DNA from: Acidobacteriaceae bacterium
GTDB taxonomy: Bacteria; Acidobacteriota; Terriglobia; Terriglobales; SbA1
Reading direction: 5' to 3'
Assembly (NCBI GenBank): GCA_003136335.1
Contig: PLEA01000516.1
Location: 1-7,559 of the forward strand
Length of the DNA stretch: 7,559 nt
Shown here: in pieces, positions 6,436 through 7,559 of the stretch
How positions within the stretch are numbered: the first letter of the stretch is position 1
Layout: each line of letters opens with the position of its first letter
Translations under genes and position numbers: made by a program
Notes under the pieces: generated by a model
What the model was told of the DNA's origin: nothing
The model's database searches: none
The model's input: only the letters and a program-made list of their open reading frames with translations

Positions 6436-7559
6436 CTAGAGGTTGTGTTGGGGCTCCGCTTCATTCGCCACGCGCTTCAAAGCGGAACGAATCTTGAGGG
6501 AAAGTTGTTTCAGGGAGTAGGGCTTCTGCAAGAAGTTGGTTTCCAGATCGAGCACCTTGTGGTCGAGCACGGTCTTGCCGGCATAGCCGGAAACGAACAG
6601 CAGCTTGGTATCTGGCCGCAATTGCACGAGTTCCTTGGCCAACTGCCCGCCACTCATATTCGGCATAACTACATCGGTAAAGAGTAAGTGGATAGTTGAG
6701 CGATGCTTTTTTGCCACCGACAGAGCCTCAAGACCATCTTTGGCCTCCAACACCGTATAGCCCTGCAAGGTTAGGAATTCGGCGGTTGCCCGCCGCACAG
6801 CCTGCTCGTCTTCCACCAAAAGGATGGTTTCCGATCCGCGCTCGCGGCCGCCTTTGAGATCGTCGATGGCGTCGGCGTTGTCGCGCCCGTCAACGCACGG
6901 CAAATAGATCTTGAACACCGTGCCCATCCTGGGTCCGCTGTCGGCCCAAATGAAGCCCTTATTCTGCTTCACAATTCCGTACACGGTCGCCAGGCCTAAC
7001 CCCGTGCCCTTCCCCGCAGGCTTCGTGGTGTAGAAAGGTTCGAAGATATGAGGCAGATGTTTGGGATGAATGCCTCTCCCGTCATCACTTACCGTGATCA
7101 AAACGTAGCGTCCCGCGGCAAGGATTCCTTGTTTGCAATGGGTGGTATCGTCGTCCAGTTCCGCGTCGCAGGTTTCGATTCGGAAGTGGCCGCCTTGCCG
7201 CATAGCGTCGCGCGCATTCGCAGCCAGGTTCATCAGGACCTGCTCAATCTGCAGCGGATCTACCCGCACTCGCCCCAATCCCTCGCCGCGCACGAAAATG
7301 AACTCGATATCTTCCCCGATCAGCCGGGGCAGCGTTTTCGCGATGCGAGCGATCACTTGATTGAGGTCCGCTATGCGCAAGGCTTGCGGCTGTTTGCGGC
7401 TGAACGCGAGCAGTTGCCGGGTCAACTTCGCTGCCCTCTGCGCCGCCAGCAAGATCTCTTGGATTTGGGATTCCAGCGGACTTTTTTGTGGCACCGTATC
7501 CAAAGCCAGTTCAGCGTAGCTCGTAATGATGGTCAACAGGTTGTTGAAGTCGTGAGCGA
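6436..7559 (-). CDS. Hybrid sensor histidine kinase with C-terminal receiver (5' end beyond window)
   Basis: The frame runs from the right edge to a TAG at 6438-6436; 373 complete residues are visible. Numbering the first complete codon (7557-7555) as 1, AHDFNNLLTIITSYAEL is the histidine box, with phospho-acceptor His2 at 7554-7552. The TTG at 7536 is therefore inside the gene, not its start. The ATP-binding domain follows with N box EQVLMNLAANARDAM (105-119), G1 DDGRGI (158-163), F box IFEPFYTT (171-178) and G2 GKGTGLGLA (182-190). After a linker of about 25 residues comes a receiver domain (about 243-361) with acidic VEDE (248-251), phospho-acceptor Asp295 in TDVVMP, Ser323 and Lys345 in LQKPY. 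All catalytic residues are intact. The AHDFNNLL type usually has N-terminal PAS or membrane sensor domains, which lie outside the window. No DNA-binding output domain is present, so a phosphorelay partner is expected. It is directly upstream of the second glycosyltransferase gene. Confidence 0.95.
   Translation of the reverse strand, partial: AHDFNNLLTIITSYAELALDTVPQKSPLESQIQEILLAAQRAAKLTRQLLAFSRKQPQALRIADLNQVIARIAKTLPRLIGEDIEFIFVRGEGLGRVRVDPLQIEQVLMNLAANARDAMRQGGHFRIETCDAELDDDTTHCKQGILAAGRYVLITVSDDGRGIHPKHLPHIFEPFYTTKPAGKGTGLGLATVYGIVKQNKGFIWADSGPRMGTVFKIYLPCVDGRDNADAIDDLKGGRERGSETILLVEDEQAVRRATAEFLTLQGYTVLEAKDGLEALSVAKKHRSTIHLLFTDVVMPNMSGGQLAKELVQLRPDTKLLFVSGYAGKTVLDHKVLDLETNFLQKPYSLKQLSLKIRSALKRVANEAEPQHNL

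Overview
The window looks like chromosomal DNA of a soil-type Acidobacteriota (Terriglobales-like) bacterium. This is inferred from the moderately high GC content, stand-alone MacB-like permeases in tandem, hopanoid-type GT21 glycosyltransferases, degenerate GCCG heptad arrays and REP-like palindromes between genes. No marker in the window fixes the taxon.

Left part (1-1395): a secreted protein gene on the minus strand runs off the left edge (470 to 1) and has a strong ribosome binding site. About 310 bases without a convincing gene follow, then the RNase P RNA gene rnpB on the minus strand (1216 to 779) with a perfect TATAAT box. Every apparent reading frame across rnpB is a shadow of the RNA. 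Between rnpB and the first permease gene lie two arrays of degenerate GCCG heptads in opposite orientation. They form a 30-base inverted repeat and abut the rnpB promoter on one side and the permease start codon on the other.

Middle (1396-5200, plus strand): two MacB/FtsX-type ABC permeases without an ATPase domain are separated by a 121-base spacer holding a REP-like palindrome. An HpnI-like GT21 glycosyltransferase follows 18 bases after the second permease. The three genes plausibly form one transcription unit. No ATPase or periplasmic adaptor gene is visible.

Right part (5219-7559, minus strand): a second, divergent HpnI-like glycosyltransferase converges tail to tail on the first. A hybrid sensor histidine kinase with a C-terminal receiver domain sits directly upstream of it. 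The kinase is cut by the right edge exactly at its phospho-acceptor histidine box.

Taken together, this is a membrane and cell-envelope lipid neighbourhood beside a housekeeping RNA gene. Two glycosyltransferases of the hopanoid/ceramide glycosylation family, two permeases and a sensor kinase lie close together. A functional link among them is a hypothesis. I see no defence system, CRISPR array, transposase, tRNA or prophage gene. The best leads are the paired GT21 genes with orphan permeases, and the intergenic repeats that supply sequence at promoter and ribosome-binding positions.
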